DNA of 64,000 nt, taken from contig CAJHNH020000714.1 of assembly GCA_905116865.2 (NCBI GenBank), forward strand, positions 1-64,000. Reading direction: 5' to 3'. Source of the DNA: Candidula unifasciata. Its lineage: Eukaryota; Mollusca; Gastropoda; Stylommatophora; Geomitridae. Below, one piece after another: positions 45,815-58,600 of this stretch. The notes beneath the pieces were generated by a model. It was not told where the DNA came from and ran no database searches. It saw nothing but the letters and a program-made list of their open reading frames with translations. The stretch's first letter is position 1. The number at the start of each line of letters is the position of its first letter. Made by a program: the position numbers and the translations under genes.

Positions 45815-47150
45815 ACACTGTGCGTGCGTATCTGTACCTGTGTGTCTGTGCGTGTGTGTCTGTACGTGTATGTCTGTGCGTGTGTGTCTGTGCGTGTATG
45901 TCTGTGCGTGTGTGTCTGTGCCTGTGTGTCTGTGCGTGTGTGTCTGTGCATGTGTGTCTGTGTGCGTGTGTGTCTGTGCATGTGTGTCTGTGCGTGTGTG
46001 TCTGTGTATCTGTGCATGTGTGTCTGTGCGTGTGTGTCTGTGCGTGTGTGTATGTGCGTGTGTGTGTCTGTACGTGTGTGTCTGTGCGTGTGTGTCTGTG
46101 CTTGTGTGTCTGTGCCTGTGTGTCTGTGCATGTGTGTCTGTGTGCGTGTGTGTCTGTGCACGTGTGTCTGTGCGTGTGTGTCTGTGTATCTGTGCATGTG
46201 TGTCTGTACGTGTGTGTCTGTGCGTGTGTGTGTCTGTACGTGTGTGTATCTGTGTATCTGTGCATGTGTGTCTGTACGTGTGTGTCTGTGTATCTGTGCA
46301 TGTGTGTCTGTACGTGTGTGTCTGTGCGTGTGTGTGTCTGTACGTGTGTGTGTCTGTGTATCTGTGCATGTGTGTCTGTACGTGTGTGTCTGTGTATCTG
46401 TGCATGTGTGTCTGTGTGTCTGTGCATGTGTGTCTGTGTGTCTGTGCATGTGTGTCTGTGTATCTATGCATGTGTGTCTGTGTGTCTGTGCATGTGTGTC
46501 TGTGTGCGTGTGTGTCTGTGCATGTGTGTCTGTGCGTGTGTGTCTGTGTATCTGTGCATGTGTGTCTGTACGTGTGTGTCTGTGCGTGTGTGTGTCTGTA
46601 CGTGTGTGTGTCTGTGTATCTGTGCATGTGTGTCTGTACATCTGTGCATGTGTGTCTGTACGTGTGTGTCTGTGCGTGTGTGTGTCTGTACGTGTGTGTG
46701 TCTGTGCAGGTGTGTCTGTGCCTGTGTGTCTGTGCCTGTGTGTCTGTGTATATCTGCGTGTGTCTCTGTGTGTGTCTGCGTGCGTGTGTGTGTGTGTGTT
46801 GTGTCTCTGTGTCTGTGTGTGAGTCTGTGTGTCTGTGTGTGTCTGTGTGTCTGTGTGTGAGTCTGTGTGTGTGTTTCTGTGTGTGTCTGTGTGTCTGTGT
46901 GTGTCTGTGTGTGTATCTATGTGTGTCTGTGTGTGTGTGTCTGTGTGTGTCTGTATGTGTTTCTGTGTGTGTCTGTGTGTCTGTGTGTGTGTGTGACTGT
47001 GTGTGTGTGTGTGTGTTTGTGTGTGTCTGTGTGTGTGTCTGTGTGTGTGTCTGTGTGTGTGTCTGTGTGTGTGTCTGTGTGTGTATGCACTTGTATATGT
47101 GGATGTATGTGTGTGTGTGTTTGCGTTTCTGACTTTAGATGTGTTTACGT
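45815..47150. repeat. GT-rich minisatellite and microsatellite, 1.3 kb
   Basis: Blocks of tgtgtgtctgtgcgtg, tgtgtgtctgtgcatg and tgtgtgtctgtacgtg arranged in recurring longer strings, changing at about 46780 into plainer (TGTGTC)n and (GT)n. Alternating purine-pyrimidine sequence of this kind can adopt Z-DNA. Frames of 350-465 codons on both strands are artefacts of the missing stops. Confidence 0.95.
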
Positions 47151-48209
47151 GTGCATGTGTGGGTCTGTGTGTACGTATGCATGCATGCATCCATGTTTAT
47201 GTGTGAGGCAAGTGCCGTCCCATTGAACTTAATGAAAATATAGCGGTCTGCTGAGATTCTGATGAGGTGAAAAATTAGCATAAATTGTGTTGGGATGCGA
47301 TATCTTCGAAGCAATAAATGATTTCTGTTGGATGTAGGGGCATATGGCTTTGGCGAAATGTAAATGTCTTCTTATTGTCCCTGGTTTAGGGTGTTACATT
47401 CTATCTGTCGACATTTTACTGTCTTTTGTTTGTCTGCGGATGTGTTGGAAAAATATCGTTCCTGCTGTTATAGGGAGCATTTAAAAAAAAAGTCTAGCAA
47501 TATAAGAGAATGGGAGCGTGTTTATTGTGTGCTAACTCACTTTAGTAAGCAAGTGTTTGTGGTTACGATGCAAATGATCATTTGTACCTAGCTCGTTGTA
47601 TTGTTTCCGTTATCCTGAGCTTCTTGGCTCTCCTAGGTGGCTAGCAGTCTGATGGAGCTCTTGGGCGTGTGGTTAAAGTTCAGTCGTACCCTAGTTACTT
47701 TGCATGTATACAATGTTTTGTCCAATTGTCTGCTACGCTGTTCTAAGTCGTCGAACGTGTTAGCGCGTGTTAGCAACAAGCCTGAGACGATGTTTGGAAA
47801 GTTCAACCAGTGGTGAAGTTGACAATTATAGTTCACTCATAATTAATTGTATCAAATATACAATACAGGAACGCCTGTTAGAAGGACGCAACAAATGGAT
47901 ACACGAACATGCAAATTATAAAGATAACACAAATGTGTACAAGGCTTGCTACTTAACTCAAAAATGGAAATTTGTCTATCAGTGATAACATACTAGACAG
48001 TTGCATTATTTATTGTAGCGCTGTACTGTCAGAGGAGTTCTGTCATACAGGGTAGCAAGATTCATGCACGGAAAGGTCATGTCACATGGGATCCCAAGCA
48101 GGTCGTTAAGTCACAGAGCACTGGATTCCACCTAATTCTCAGTTAACACCGGTAAGTGCTCACGGATCTGCCCTAGGGACTTTGGTGAGGATCGTTCTAT
48201 CTGAAACAT
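47151..48209. other. Unassigned sequence
   Basis: No recognised gene. A 72-codon frame (47767-47985) lacks recognisable motifs. Confidence 0.5.
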
Positions 48210-48560
48210 CTACGTACGTGTTGACAAAGTGATGAAAATCTAAATACCTAAAGACAAAGAGAGGATAATCTAAATACGTACAGACAAAGTGAGGATATTC
48301 TAAATACATGTAGACAAAGGGAAGATAATATAAGTAAGTGTCAACAAAGTTATGATAATCTAAATACCAAAAGACAAAGTGATGATAATCTAAATACATG
48401 TAGACAAAGGGAAGATAATCTAAATACGTGTTGATAAAGTGGATATTATCAAGACAAAGTTATCATATTCTATATACCCGTAGACAGGATGATGAGAATC
48501 TAAATAAGTGTTGACAAAGTGATTATAAACTAAATACATGTAGACAAAGTCATGACACTT
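48210..48560. repeat. About 30-bp tandem repeat, 11-12 copies
   Basis: Units such as gataatctaaatacatgtag followed by acaaagtgat, moderately diverged. Confidence 0.9.
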
Positions 48561-48668
48561 CTACTTATTGTAGAGGAAGTAATAACTCATTTACATATAC
48601 GTTCATGAAGTAAGGTCGCGTTTCAAAATTATAAAGTGCTGACATATTTATTTACCGACACAAAAAGA

Positions 48669-48670
<2 letters not shown>

Positions 48671-48757
<87 letters not shown>
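48671..48757. repeat. (CT)n(AT)n microsatellite
   Basis: Adjacent pure CT and AT tracts. Confidence 0.98.
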
Positions 48758-48761
<4 letters not shown>

Positions 48762-48867
48762 TACATACGTGCAGAAGAAGTCATAATGTGTGTTTATAGT
48801 GGCAGACTCGGTGACGATTTACGTACACACGTTTGCAAAGTGACGAACTCACACAAACGCACACACA

Positions 48868-48992
48868 TCTACATACAATTAAGAAAAGTAATATCTCAAC
48901 ATATGTGTAGACGAGGTGATGATACATCTACATACAATTGAGAAAAGTAATATTTCAACATATGTGTAGACGAGGTGATGATACATCTACAT
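48868..48992. repeat. Two-copy tandem duplication, about 62 bp
   Basis: catctacatacaattaagaa to gtagacgaggtgatgata, repeated almost exactly. Confidence 0.9.
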
Positions 48993-49139
48993 ACTTGTTC
49001 CTTACTTGTTGTCCGTATCTACATACTAACACATCGATCTGAACCATTCGTGCTCCGTCTTCCTATGCATTAGACATCTAAATGTCTGCATGCTCAGGGT
49101 ACCCAGTTGACTGTCATATCTTCTCACGTGCAGACACAG

Positions 49140-49455
49140 TGACGTAACATCTAACACAGTGATGAAACATCTGACACAGTGATGAAACATTTGAAATAGT
49201 GATGAAACATCTGACACAGTGACGAAACATCTGACAGAGTGATGAAACATCTCACAGAGTGATGAAACATCTGACACAGTGACGAAACATCTGATACAGT
49301 GATGAAACATCTGACAGAGTGATGAAGCATCTGACTCAGTGATGAACCATTTAACACAGTGATGAAACATCTGACACAGTGATGAAACATCTGACACAAT
49401 GATGAAACATTTGAAATAGTGATGAAACATCTGACACAGTGACGAAACATCTGTT
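49140..49455. repeat. 20-bp tandem repeat, about 16 copies
   Basis: Unit cacagtgatgaaacatctga with small changes. Longer frames on minus (128 and 158 codons) reflect it. Confidence 0.96.
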
Positions 49456-49636
49456 CCTGTGTAGACAGGGCAATAACATGTACACTTATGCCTCTTGAAC
49501 ACGTTTTCTGCTTCTGTCCAATGCTATGTGATGACAACGTCCGCCCACAGCCTCCTATCCAGTATGATGCTGATCTGTTCTAAAACATGTTCTTCCATGC
49601 TATCATGTTTATCTGTTTTAATCAAAGGTTCTTAAT

Positions 49637-52600
49637 GCCATCACACCGATCTGGTATAATACAGGTGTTCTTCCACGCCATCACACCGATCTGGTATAAT
49701 ACAGGTGTTCTTCCATGCCATCACATCGATCTGGTATAATACAGGTGTTCTTTCATGCCATCACACCGATCTGGTATACATAATACAGGTGTTCTTCCAT
49801 GCCATCACACCGATCTGGTATAATACAGGTGTTCTTCCAAGCCATCACACCGATCTGGTATAATAGAGGTGTTCTTCCACGCCATCACACCGATCTGGTA
49901 TAATACAGGTGTTCCTCCATGCCATCACATCGATCTGGTATAATACAGGTGTTCTTTCATGCCATCAAGCCGATCTGGTATAATACAGGTGTTCTTCCAT
50001 GCCATCACACCGATCTGGTATATATAATACAGGTGTTCTTCCATGCCATCACACCGATCTGGTATAATACAGGTGTTCTTCCATGCCATCACATCGATCT
50101 GGTATAATACAGGTGTTCTTTCATGCCATCACACCGATCTGGTATATATAATACAGGTGTTCTTCCATGCCATCACACCGATCTGGTATAATACAGGTGT
50201 TCTTCCATGCCATCACACCGATCTGGTATAATAGAGGTGTTCTTCCACGCCATCACACCGATCTGGTATAATACAGGTGTTCTTCCATGCCATCACATCG
50301 ATCTGGTATAATACAGGTGTTCTTTCATGCCATCAAGCCGACCTGGTATAATACAGGTGTTCTTCCATGCCATCACATCGATCTGGTATATATAATACAG
50401 GTGTTCTTCCATGCCATCACACCGATCTGGTATAATACAGGTGTTCTTCCATGCCATGACGCCGATCTGGTATAATAGAGGTGTTCTTCCACGCCATCAC
50501 ACCGATCTGGTATATATAATACAGGTGTTCTTCCATGCCATCACACCGATCTGGTATAATACAGGTGTTCTTCCATGCCATGACGCCGATCTGGTATAAT
50601 ACAGGTGTTCTTCCATGCAATCACACCGATCTGGTATATATAATACAGGTGTTCTTCCATGCCATCACACCGATCTGGTATAATACAGGTGTTCTTCCAT
50701 GCCATGACGCCGATCTGGTATAATAGAGGTGTTCTTCCACGCCATCACACCGATCTGGTATAATACAGGTGTTCTTCCATGCCATCACACCGATCTGGTA
50801 TAATACAGGTGTTCTTCCATGCCATGACGCCGATCTGGTATAATAGAGGTGTTCTTCCACGCCATCACACCGATCTGGTATAATACAGGTGTTCTTTCAT
50901 GCCATCAAGCCGATCTGGTATAATACAGGTGTTCTTCCATGCCATCACACCGATCTGGTATATATAATACAGGTGTTCTTCCACGCCATCACACCGATCT
51001 GGTATAATACAGGTGTTCTTCCATGCCATCACATCGATCTGGTATAATACAGGTGTTCTTTCATGCCATCAAGCCGATCTGGTATAATACAGGTGTTCTT
51101 CCATGCCATCACACCGATCTGGTATATATAATACAGGTGTTCTTCCATGCCATCACACCGATCTGGTATAATACAGGTGTTCTTCCATGCCATGACGCCG
51201 ATCTGGTATAATAGAGGTGTTCTTCCACGCCATCACACCGATCTGGTATAATACAGGTGTTCTTCCATGCCATCACACCGATCTGGTATAATACAGGTGT
51301 TCTTCCATGCCATGACGCCGATCTGGTATAATAGAGGTGTTCTTCCACGCCATCACACCGATCTGGTATAATACAGGTGTTCTTCCATGCCATCACACCG
51401 ATCTGGTATAATACAGGTGTTCTTTCATGCCATCACGACAATCTGGTATAATACAGGTGTTCTTTCATGCCATCACGACGATCTGGTATAATACAGGTGT
51501 TCTTCCATGCCATCACGACGATCTGGTATAATACAGGTGTTCTTCCATGCCATCATGTCGATCTGGTATAATACAGGTGTTCTTTCATGCCATGACGCCG
51601 ATCTGGTATAATACAGGTGTTCTTCCATGCCATGACACCGATCTGGTATAATACAGGTGTTCTTCCATGCCATCACGACGATCTGGTATAATACAGGTGT
51701 TCTTCCATGCCATCACGACGATCTGGTATAATACAGGTGTTCTTTCATGCCATCACACCTATCTGGTATAATACAGGTGTTCTTCCATGCCATCATGTCG
51801 ATCTGGTATAACACAGGTGTTCTTTCATGCCATCACGACGATCTGGTATAATACAGGTGTTCTTTCATGCCATCACGACGATCTGGTATAATACAGGTGT
51901 TCTTTCATGCCATCAAGCCGATCTGGTATAATACAGGTGTTCTTCCACGCCATCACACCGATCTGGTATAATACAGGTGTTCTTCCACGCCATCACACCG
52001 ATCTGGTATATATAAAACAGGTGTTCTTCCATGCCATCATGTCGATCTGGTATAATACAGGTGTTCTTCCATGCCATCATGTCGATCTGGTATAATACAG
52101 GTGTTCTTCCATGCCATCATGTCGATCTGGTATAATACAGGTGTTCTTCCATGCCATCACACCTATCTGATATAATACAGGTGTTCTTTCATGCAATCAC
52201 ACCGATCTGATATAATACAGGTGTTCTTCCATGCCATCATGTCGATCTGGTATAATACAGGTGTTTTTCCATGCCATCACACCTATCTGGTATAACACAG
52301 GTGTTCTTTCATGCCATCACACCGATCTGGTATAATACAGGTGTTCTTCCACGCCATCACGACGATCTGGTATAATACAGGTGTTCTTTCATGCCATCAC
52401 ACCGATCTGGTATAATACAGGTATTCTTCCACGCCATCACGACGATCTGGTATAATACAGGTGTTCTTTCATGCCATCACGACGATCTGGTATAATACAG
52501 GTGTTCTTCCATGCCATCTCACCTATCTGATATAATACAGGTGTTCTTCCATGCCATCACACCGATCTGGTATAATACAGGTGTTCTTTCATGCAATCAC

Positions 52601-54002
52601 ACCGATCTGATATAATACAGGTGTTCTTTCATGCAATCACACCGATCTGATATAATACAGGTGTTCTTCCATGCCATCACACCGATCTGGTATAACACAG
52701 GTGTTCTTTCATGCCATCACGACGATCTGGTATAATACAGGTGTTCTTTCATGCCATCACGACGATCTGGTATAATACAGGTGTTCTTTCATGCCATCAC
52801 GACGATCTGGTATAATACAGGTGTTCTTCCATGCCATCTCACCTATCTGATATAATACAGGTGTTCTTCCATGCCATCACACCGATCTGGTATAATACAG
52901 GTGTTCTTTCATGCAATCACACTGATCTGATATAATACAGGTGTTCTTCCATGCCATCACACCGATCTGATATAATACAGGTGTTCTTTCATGCAATCAC
53001 ACCGATCTGATATAATACAGGTGTTCTTCCATGCCATCATGTCGATCTGGTATAATACAGGTGTTCTTCCATGCCATCACACCGATCTGATATAATACAG
53101 GTGTTCTTTCATGCAATCACACCGATCTGATATAATACAGGTGTTCTTCCATGCCATCTCACCTATCTGATATAATACAGGTGTTCTTCCATGCCATCAC
53201 ACCGATCTGGTATAATACAGGTGTTCTTTCATGCAATCACACCGATCTGATATAATACAGGTGTTCTTCCACGCCATCACACCGATCTGGTATAATACAG
53301 GTGTTCTTCCATGCAATCACACCGATCTGGTATAATACAGGTGTTCTTCCACGCCATCACACCGATCTGGTATAATACAGGTGTTCTTCTATGCCATCAC
53401 ACCGATCTGGTATAATACAGGTGTTCTTCCATGCCATCACACCGATCTGGTATAATACAGGTGTTCTTACATGCCATCACACCGATCTGGTATAATACAG
53501 GTGTTCTTACATGCAATCACACCGATCTGATATAATACAGGTGTTCTTCCATGCCATCATGTCGATCTGGTATAATACAGGTGTTCTTCCATGCCATCAC
53601 ACCGATCTGATATAATACAGGTGTTCTTTCATGCAATCACACCGATCTGATATAATACAGGTGTTCTTCCATGCCATCTCACCTATCTGATATAATACAG
53701 GTGTTCTTCCATGCCATCACACCGATCTGGTATAATACAGGTGTTCTTTCATGCAATCACACCGATCTGATATAATACAGGTGTTCTTCCACGCCATCAC
53801 ACCGATCTGGTATAATACAGGTGTTCTTCCATGCAATCACACCGATCTGGTATAATACAGGTGTTCTTCCACGCCATCACACCGATCTGGTATAATACAG
53901 GTGTTCTTCTATGCCATCACACCGATCTGGTATAATACAGGTGTTCTTCCACGCCATCACACCGATCTGGTATAATACAGGTGTTCTTCCATGCCATCAT
54001 GT
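49637..54002. repeat. 40-bp satellite array, about 109 copies
   Basis: Unit gccatcacaccgatctggta followed by taatacaggtgttcttccat. Units with a 4-bp insertion (tatataatac) recur in the first 2.5 kb, where a block with gccatgacgccg, ataatagagg and ccacgcc is repeated several times. From 52990 to 53430 the sequence is essentially identical to 53510-53950, a 13-unit (520-bp) duplication. Frames of 60-95 codons are by-products. Confidence 0.99.
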
Positions 54003-54388
54003 TCAACAGTCTGGATCTCACTTTCTTTTAGATGCAAGGCTCTCCTCTTCCACCCCCTCACCACTGTTCCTTTTATATTGCCCAAACGACATCGAAGCTA
54101 ATGCATTAAACTGATGTTTTAAAACGGTCTTCATGAAAAAAAAATCAACTTCCCAAAGAAACCAACTACACTAACCAACCAGCCAGTGCTAAAACCCAAT
54201 CAGTCAACCAAACAACCAACCAAAGTAACCACCTAACCAGTTAACCAAACAACTAACCAAACTAACCACTCAACCACTTAAACCAACCAACCGACCACCA
54301 AAAAACTAATCAACCATGCAACGTTAACTAGAGATCCAACCAATCAATCAATCAACCAACCACACCAACCAGCAAGCGCTAACCGACT
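54003..54388. repeat. AACC-rich low-complexity tract
   Basis: After about 110 bp of unassigned sequence, words such as aaccaaccaa, ctaaccaac and caatcaatcaa run to about 54370. It adjoins the left edge of the R4 retrocopy. Confidence 0.75.
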
Positions 54389-55200
54389 GTCGTGGAGTGA
54401 ACAGCCAACCGTACACGATAGACGAGTCGTGATGCTGACTGCCTTAAGCGGGCAGTCACATTTCAAACTTAAACCCGTCCGGAGGGGTATATAGTCCCTT
54501 ATTTGATATATACCTTTATCTGGTGAAATATTCATTTCTAGACCCTCTAGTTGCTTTGAGATATCTTCATTTTCAAACTTACATTTGTGGGCTGAGATTT
54601 CTGGTGTTTATTTCATAAATTCCTGTAAGCCGGTTTACTCCTTGGGTATGAATCCAGGTACTTCTTTCCTAGAGACGCCGAGTTTCGATTTGAGCGGCAT
54701 TCTCTAGCCTGATTCCTAAGTGTCAAGACGTGTATACAGTCTATGTAGAAAATTGGCGCATTCGAAGTACCAGTTCTATATTGGAAGAATTCCTAAGCTT
54801 GGGATGATACCTCCTTAGAGATCAGGCAGACGAATCCCAGTCCAGCCAACAACCACCAGCCCATACCATTCTGGGCACCAAGTACACCCAAAAGTCCTGT
54901 ATATTGTTGCCACTACCTCAACATGGCAAGAGCTTGTTTGTGAGTTCCAGGACTGGTGGACAATTGCAGACACCTATGTCATCAGTCCAGAGAAACAGTC
55001 TTCAAGAGCTTTGTTGGGCTCTTATGCAGTTCCTGTGTCCTCACCAGTGAGACAGTCACCGGGCACCACAGTCTTCAAGAGCTGTGTTGGGCCCTTATGC
55101 AGTCCTTGTGTCATCATCTGTGAGCCAGTCAGCCTGTACCAGATCAAATAGAGGCATACCTACCTATTGAGTCATCCACAGTCAAATCTACATGGACTGA
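54389..55200 (+). mobile_element. R4 spliced copy (intron-less retrocopy)
   Basis: Aligned to 7134-7556 plus 8203-8515, with the 646-bp intron missing exactly: aagcttgg (ending at 54802) joins gatgatacctcc (from 54803). Internal direct repeats around cttcaagagctttgttgggc are kept. No clear poly-A tail or target duplication is visible. The overlapping 63-codon minus-strand frame is shifted relative to the corresponding frame in the 7-kb copy, so protein coding on minus is unlikely. The simplest reading is reverse transcription of a spliced RNA; intron gain in the 7-kb copy is the alternative. Confidence 0.7.
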
Positions 55201-56799
55201 GGAGAGCAGGGACCTATGAACTGGGATAAGTGATCTATTAATTACAATCATGCTCTCTTCCCACAGCACCTTGTGATTTCGATGATGAACTCATGTACCC
55301 TCAACGAACTGTATCTGGCTGCTTCAATATTTGGGTTGTGTCATTAATTCCTGAACTTCATTAAGTGATCACTCTTGATTATCAATTCATTTATTTTTGT
55401 ATTTATGTTGTTTTCATTACATGCAAAAATTTTCATGGCTGACTTGGGTGTCCCTGTTTCACCATTCGAACTGTCTAGCTTTTATGTTGGTGTGAGTGAT
55501 AAGTGTAATCTGTGTTAACATGGTTATGATAGTATACTATCATAACCTGGGTGCTACCTTTTTTATAGTAGTGGGGGTGTCCAGCGAAGTGTGCCTAGGA
55601 ATATTATATATTTTATAGTGCCAAAGCTTGAGTTGCCCTACTCCTGAAATAAGTTGAGCGTATATTGGCCACGGGATATCCCTTAGACCAAATCGAGCCG
55701 ACGACTCAACATTATTATTTCAGAGTGCTGTTGATTCTTAAGGAGAAATCCTTAAATCAGGCACGTGACAGGAGCGATATGTGACACCGACCAACCAGCC
55801 GGCTGTCTCGACTACATTATATGTAACTACAGGTGTTTTTAAGCTGGATCGACCTATCACCGGAGGTTTATTTCACATACCCTTTCCCGCCCTCACCCCC
55901 TCCCCACCCCATCACAACTCTCCTTTAACAAAAAAAATCGGAACAATCCTGATGAGGTTTCGAACATACGACTGTTGAATGTGCTGGCTTCCAGTTTGGG
56001 TTATGACGAATACAAAAGAAAAAAGGATTTATCGGTAAGAGCACTGAGAATACATGAAACACATGTGCACAACCATGTTTGTAACATCTACACCTCAGTT
56101 GTCTGCAAAGCCGCACTTGTACATAGCCCACCGCGCCCCCCCCCTCCCCCTTCCACCCCTTTATCGTGTACACGTCCATTTGGCTATAAGTCTGTTATCC
56201 TTGGCAAATTTCCGAAATAACCAGGACGAAAATTCCCCAATTGTTTCGACGTTGGTCGCGTTAGCAAACAGTTAGTAATAAAATATGTACGCGATGTTTT
56301 AAAAAAGATAGCAAATTAGTTGGTACAAAGAGCACAACAATCAGATATTTATTACTGTCTGGCAGCGGCTTAGGAAACAACCATTCTCATCACAACGGGC
56401 GGCTTACCCGAGAGAATCTATCATTTGATATAATTCTATCATTTGGTATATAAACCCATGAAAGCATTGGTACTTAAATGCCACCATAGAATGCCGTGGT
56501 CTCATGGTTCTGCACGCATAAGTATATTAGTCTACTTGAACACGTAAGCACATTTAGTACACTTGCACACGTAAGCACATTTAGTCCTCTTGTAGATTCT
56601 CGGTGCAAATGTCGCAGACTGCCGGTTATTGCAGCAATAACAAAACGCACACTTGATTGTTTCGGGACTTTACTACTACTATCTTCTTTTTCTTTAGTCC
56701 TTCTTTCAGAAAACTGTGCCGGGGGATTGTAGCCCTTATAAAATCTATCGTCTAGTCCAAATCTCTGTGTATAACATTTAGCTTAGACTGGATTATGGT
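55201..56799. other. Mostly unassigned sequence
   Basis: Contains the perfect palindrome at 55522, a C-rich tract at 56125-56160, and a short duplication of cacgtaagcacatttagt at 56540-56585. No gene recognised. Confidence 0.5.
55522..55547. repeat. Perfect 26-bp palindrome
   Basis: ggttatgatagta followed immediately by its reverse complement tactatcataacc. No loop. It could extrude as a cruciform or be the remnant of a terminal-repeat junction. Confidence 0.97.
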
Positions 56800-57000
56800 T
56801 CCGCCAAACGACACTTGGTGGGAGATGTGGTCAGCATCACGCCGGCTGCCTTTACTTTCTATGACTGTACCTGGTACCCACTCAAGGCTGGGTCGACCTG
56901 GGAGCCAAGGTCATTTTTCGAAAAAGTCCGGCTTCCGTCAGTAGCCAAAAAACCCGCAGTCGGGCATTTAGCCGCTAGACCACGTCGGCTCGTTTTTGGA
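56800..57000 (-). mobile_element. R3 tRNA-derived SINE, good copy
   Basis: On the minus strand: gtggtctagcggctaaatgc (A-box region) near 56985, then gaagccggactttttcgaaa, atgaccttggctcccaggtc, gagtgggtaccaggtacagt and aaagtaaaggcagccggcgt. The expected B-box region is partly deleted or diverged (gcgggttttttggct). Serves as a reference for the other R3 copies. Confidence 0.83.
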
Positions 57001-57695
57001 GCACTCTAAGTGTTTTCCTCCTGCCCCGTCCCTGACTGCCGTCTTGGCTGAACCATCAGGTTTCTGATCAACTCAGTGAACCAGCACTGTTCATTTGTTA
57101 TGCTTTCAGCTGTCTCATGTATGACAAGAGTGACATCGGCCGTCATCTTTTTATTTCATCTGGTTAGTAGAGTTGTCTTAAAACTGTAAACAGTGTGTGT
57201 CTGTTGCAAGGTTTTTGTCAGTTTTCCATGTCCTTATTTCCTCTGTGTTAGAATCAAAATTTAAATTGAACTGAAATGGTGTTGGTAAGCTTTTCTGAAG
57301 TCTTTGGGACTTTCCTCTCCCCCGCCCCCTCCCCCCTTTATCTATCACCACCTTATTTTTTTTGTCTTTAATGAATGGCTTGCGTTAGTTCACGACCTAG
57401 GGTTATGTGTTGTGCAGAACTCTTCAAATATTGGCGGCACTGCCTTTTATCTTCTCCCTGACTCGAGTACGTGAATGATCAGTGATACCCCTGAGTGTGC
57501 CACGTCTGTTTACATAGACAAAGTAACTATTGCAGTGGTCTGCCCTTTTCTGTTCTTCTTTAACCGTCTGCGTTTCCTCTAGGGCAGACTGTGTGTATCT
57601 TTCTCCGTCTTTTCCGAAATCGTCACTGAGAAATGCCCACCATTTGTGTTTTTCTTATATGCGTTCACCACTTTGTTGGAATGTTCTGGTTTTTT
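57001..57695. other. Unassigned sequence
   Basis: A C-rich run at 57316-57337 and poly-T at 57355. No gene recognised. Confidence 0.5.
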
Positions 57696-57920
57696 TAATC
57701 TACTTCTGGACTGCAGTCCTGTTCCAGAACCTGAGTGTTGCGTATGCATCCGTTTTGATGATCTGACTTATTTGTGTGCAGACTGCCGATTCCTTGCCTC
57801 TCATGCAGATGCACTCAGACTTTAAAGGAAGCTCCCAATTTATCGACTCTTACGACATGCTTTTGGGTAGTCAGTGGGTCTATTCTGGTGTTCCCTACAA
57901 CAGGGCCCCTGAAACCACGC
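57696..57920 (-). mobile_element. R2 SINE-like element, inverted partial copy
   Basis: Reverse complement of R2: ggactgcagtcctgttccag, cgtatgcatccgttttgatg, tgcagatgcactcagacttt, actcttacgacatgcttttg and acaacagggcccctgaaacc. Its GAA-rich 3' end is missing. A run of ordinary-looking codons across it is coincidental. Confidence 0.87.
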
Positions 57921-58067
57921 GGAGATTTTGTGTTAAATTGCCGAAGTTTGAAGGCTCTCTGTGATCAAGTGGACAGTACAACAAAACCGACCAAGTATCA
58001 AGGCATTGACAGATTAATTCAGCCAGGGCTAAGCAGGGGCCTCTGGGAAGATATACAACGTTGATAT
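57921..58067. other. Short unassigned spacer
   Basis: Sequence between R2 and R1 copies; nothing recognised. Confidence 0.5.
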
Positions 58068-58295
58068 GACGGACTGACTGACTTTCTATCACACCAGGAC
58101 ATCACACAAGCGATAAACACCCGATGACACATAGTGCCACCATGTGGAAGAGGATCACCCGTGGAGAGGTCCCAGAAACCGCCTTCAGCCATTAGACCAT
58201 ATTTATGGCCTGGCAAGAGCCAGGGTTGGGCTTCAAACAACGAAAAATGTCATCCAAAAAAGGACGGCAAGTGACAGAAGAACACTTTGCTGCTT
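58068..58295 (-). mobile_element. R1 SINE-like repeat with (gtca)n tail
   Basis: Starts with ggactgactgactttctatc (the tail, read from the minus strand) and continues through ccaggacatcacacaagcga, acccgatgacacatagtgcc, gaggatcacccgtggagagg, agaaaccgccttcagccatt and tggcaagagccagggttggg. On the minus strand tggtctaatggctgaaggcg could be an A-box-like head sequence, but a clear B box was not found. Confidence 0.82.
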
Positions 58296-58415
58296 GGACT
58301 GACTGACTGACTTTCTACCCCACGAGGACATCACACAAGCCATAAACACCCGATGACACAAAGTGCCACCATGTGGGTGAGGATCACCGTGGAGAGGTCC
58401 CAGAAACCGCCCTCA
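58296..58415 (-). mobile_element. Second R1 copy, truncated, in tandem with the first
   Basis: ttggactgactgactgactt to gtcccagaaaccgccctcat, ending at an AT microsatellite. Same orientation as the preceding copy and joined at its tail. Confidence 0.82.
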
Positions 58416-58436
58416 TATATATATATATAATCAGGT

Positions 58437-58600
58437 GCCTTGCCGACGGGCATGGGCGATCATGCCTCTCCACAATCTGCGATCTCCTGTAACATGTATC
58501 AGTTCTCATAACATGGCCGAAAAATGATGACTGTCTCCTGTGATAAGTTGTCTTAGGGCTCCCGCCTCTTTTAAAATATCTTGGCTGCTCTTTTTGGCTG
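58437..58600 (-). pseudogene. LINE RT C-terminal fragment
   Basis: The minus strand reads TTYHRRQSSFFGHVMRTDTC. RRQ-x-x-FFGHVMR is a conserved block after the RT domain in several LINE families (R-R-x-L-x-(F/W)-x-GH-(V/I)-x-R). The surrounding residues do not extend the match and the fragment is flanked by R1 on the left and a GT/TA microsatellite on the right. Confidence 0.7.

Noticed and set aside
45758..47190. Frames of 289-465 codons rich in Cys/Val or Thr/His
   Set aside because: Translations of GT-rich simple sequence.
49637..54002. CRISPR array or prokaryotic promoter series (tataat words)
   Set aside because: Contiguous repeats without spacers; the tataat string is simply part of the repeated unit.
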